Assembly (NCBI GenBank): GCA_963804005.1
Contig: CAWDOP010000016.1
Coordinates: forward strand, 62,001-126,000
Source: JAGXRK01 sp963804005
Lineage (GTDB): Bacteria; Bacteroidota; Ignavibacteria; Ignavibacteriales; Ignavibacteriaceae
Direction of reading: 5' to 3'
Length of the DNA: 64,000 nt
Numbering within the stretch: the stretch's first letter is position 1; each line of letters starts with the position of its first letter. Below the pieces are notes generated by a model. The model saw only the letters and a list, made by a program, of their open reading frames with translations, did no database searches and was not told the origin of the DNA. A program made the position numbers and the translations under genes. Shown here piece by piece: positions 62,483 through 64,000 of the stretch.

Positions 62483-64000
62483 TTACTTAGTTAGGATCAT
62501 CTTCTTTGCAGCGGTGTAACTGCTTGACTGCAATTTGTAAATATACATTCCGCTTGGAAGATTTGAAGCATTGAATTCAACCTCATAATATCCTGCTGAT
62601 TTGTGTTCATTTACTAAAGTTACTATTTCAACGCCAAGTATGTCGTAAACTTTCAGTGTCGCTAATCCGTCTTCCTTTATCGAAAAAGAAATCTTTGTGC
62701 TTGGATTAAACGGATTGGGATAGTTTTGGTTGAGAGAATATTCTGCAGGAGTTGTTCCAAAATTAAATTTCTCTATATGATTATCCATAACTTTTACACC
62801 AATTTGATTTGAATATTGTGACTCATATGGATGTAAGTCTACTGCAGTTACCTTATAATAAACCCAATATGCTGAACCACCTCTTAAATAATAAGTTTCA
62901 TATATATCCTCAAATGAATTAGCTGTTGCTGTGCCGTAATGCTGCCAACCAAGCTCACTGCTAACAAATTTATAAATTTTATAATGCTGAAAATCTGCTT
63001 CATTGTTTTTTGTCCAGCTAAGCAAAGGATGGTTCGCTGCACTTTTTGTTACCGCTAAGTTTTCTGGCGCAAGCGGAGCAGTATCGTATTGGCGATATTT
63101 GAGATAATTGTTATCATAAGGCTTCCAACTAACAAATAAATCATTTGAAGATGTTGAAAAACCAATATTTGTAAAGTCAATGTTAATAAAATCTGGCGAT
63201 ACTGTAAAATCATTGCTCCAACTGTTTCCGTCATAAAATTTAAATAATATGCCATTACTAAAACCAAAATTAATAATATTCAAATTCCCATTTGTTGTTG
63301 TCTCGGCAGCTATCCCAACATTTGGCCACCCAGTAGTAAAAATTGTTGAATAAGAACCTGGCCATTGTGTAGCAGTTAAATCTCTTGATTTGACTTGAAT
63401 GTAATACCCGTACTGACCCATATCTACCCACAAGTCAAAAAATATGCTAAATAGTTTATCAGTTTTTACCTGAATTTTTTGAGCAACTGAAACTCCAATT
63501 TCGCCATCTGATACAAGTTGTGGAGTTTGCCAATTGGTTCCCAATCTATCCCTAGTTTTAGATAAACTACCATTATCATAACTTACATGCACGCTATTGT
63601 TAGAAACTGCAATAGTTGGAATTCCACCTACTTCGTTTCCATAATCCGTTACATTTTTATAATCTACCCATTGATTACTCGAATTGATATTATAGTAAAA
63701 TGTTTCAGCATCGTAGAGTCCCGAAGGTGAAGTCGAATATACAACGTGAAGACCCTGATAATCATAAACAATATCAACTCCGTTGCAGGTATAAGTACCT
63801 ATGGCTTTGTTATCAATGGTCTGCCAGTTTTGCCCTGCATCAGTAGTTTTTCTTGCTTTTAAATTACTTCCAAGTTTATAAACAAGATAAACTTTATCAT
63901 TGTCACCGGAAACGTTCGGAAACTCTGCTTCACCTGCTGTTTCGATTGTTGAGCTTCTAACAACTGTACCAGAACTATTCAGCAAATAATACTTAATTGA
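62483..64000 (-). CDS. T9SS-exported propeller/FnIII protein, 5' end outside window
   Basis: The frame is open to the window edge, so the N-terminus is missing (506 residues visible). The visible part is a sialidase-like propeller (RKTTDAGQNWQTIDNK, SLSKTRDRLGTNWQTPQLVS), followed by a fibronectin-III-like domain (APLAPENLAVTKSAANHPLL, YKVTAVDLHPYESQYSN) and a T9SS type A sorting domain (LNQNYPNPFNPSTKISFS ... SGMYIYKLQSSSYTAAKK). It ends beside the shared terminator. Secreted or surface-bound; ligand unknown. Confidence 0.9.
   Translation of the reverse strand, partial: SIKYYLLNSSGTVVRSSTIETAGEAEFPNVSGDNDKVYLVYKLGSNLKARKTTDAGQNWQTIDNKAIGTYTCNGVDIVYDYQGLHVVYSTSPSGLYDAETFYYNINSSNQWVDYKNVTDYGNEVGGIPTIAVSNNSVHVSYDNGSLSKTRDRLGTNWQTPQLVSDGEIGVSVAQKIQVKTDKLFSIFFDLWVDMGQYGYYIQVKSRDLTATQWPGSYSTIFTTGWPNVGIAAETTTNGNLNIINFGFSNGILFKFYDGNSWSNDFTVSPDFINIDFTNIGFSTSSNDLFVSWKPYDNNYLKYRQYDTAPLAPENLAVTKSAANHPLLSWTKNNEADFQHYKIYKFVSSELGWQHYGTATANSFEDIYETYYLRGGSAYWVYYKVTAVDLHPYESQYSNQIGVKVMDNHIEKFNFGTTPAEYSLNQNYPNPFNPSTKISFSIKEDGLATLKVYDILGVEIVTLVNEHKSAGYYEVEFNASNLPSGMYIYKLQSSSYTAAKKMILTK

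Overview
The window is AT-rich DNA that looks like a chromosome of the Ignavibacteria (Bacteroidota/Chlorobi side of the tree). The main clue is the number of secreted proteins ending in a type IX secretion (T9SS) type A sorting domain of the NYPNPFNPST...YFYRLQAG...KKMxLLK kind, which is typical of Ignavibacteria. DUF4954, HYC_CC_PP and a CarboxypepD_reg TonB receptor agree with this. The assignment is inferred from protein style; no rRNA is present, and I saw no tRNA genes.

Layout. 1-7.2 kb (minus strand): the N-terminal part of a secreted protein, an isolated nuoG-nuoH-nuoI block of complex I, an M16 zinc protease and an AlaA-like aminotransferase. nuoI and the aminotransferase carry apparent single-base frameshifts. 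7.4-17.9 kb (all genes on the plus strand): an accessory array of short secreted or membrane genes, many decayed. They are separated by a family of hairpin-bearing intergenic repeats, and most genes are preceded by a CGTTA-type core. This resembles a cluster of integron cassettes without an integrase and is the most unusual part of the window. 18-36.9 kb: T9SS cargo genes (beta-propellers, YD-like repeats, very large extracellular proteins), two decayed sorting-domain remnants, a GAF-PP2C phosphatase and a ClC-CBS-RCK_C channel. 37-62 kb (nearly all minus strand): compact housekeeping DNA. It holds rlmB-hisS-ptsN; a metal-linked locus (HYC_CC_PP protein, TonB receptor, YHS-like protein); DUF4954-nagB-ADP-forming acyl-CoA synthetase-ACP; purL-yihY; exonuclease-thioesterase-ltaE-lnt-dedA-ispF; acyP-eamA-era; and an ECF sigma/anti-sigma pair divergent from a DUF6249 membrane gene. 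The window ends inside another T9SS protein.

How the parts fit. The sigma/anti-sigma pair and the divergent DUF6249 gene share a repeated TGTAACC motif that fits an autoregulated ECF promoter. The T9SS proteins share modular, partly DNA-identical C-terminal domains that would route them to one outer-membrane secretion system encoded elsewhere. The 44-62 kb block has no visible frameshift, while broken frames cluster in the cassette array and the T9SS genes. Much of the breakage there is therefore probably real decay, but the breaks in nuoI and the aminotransferase could be consensus errors.
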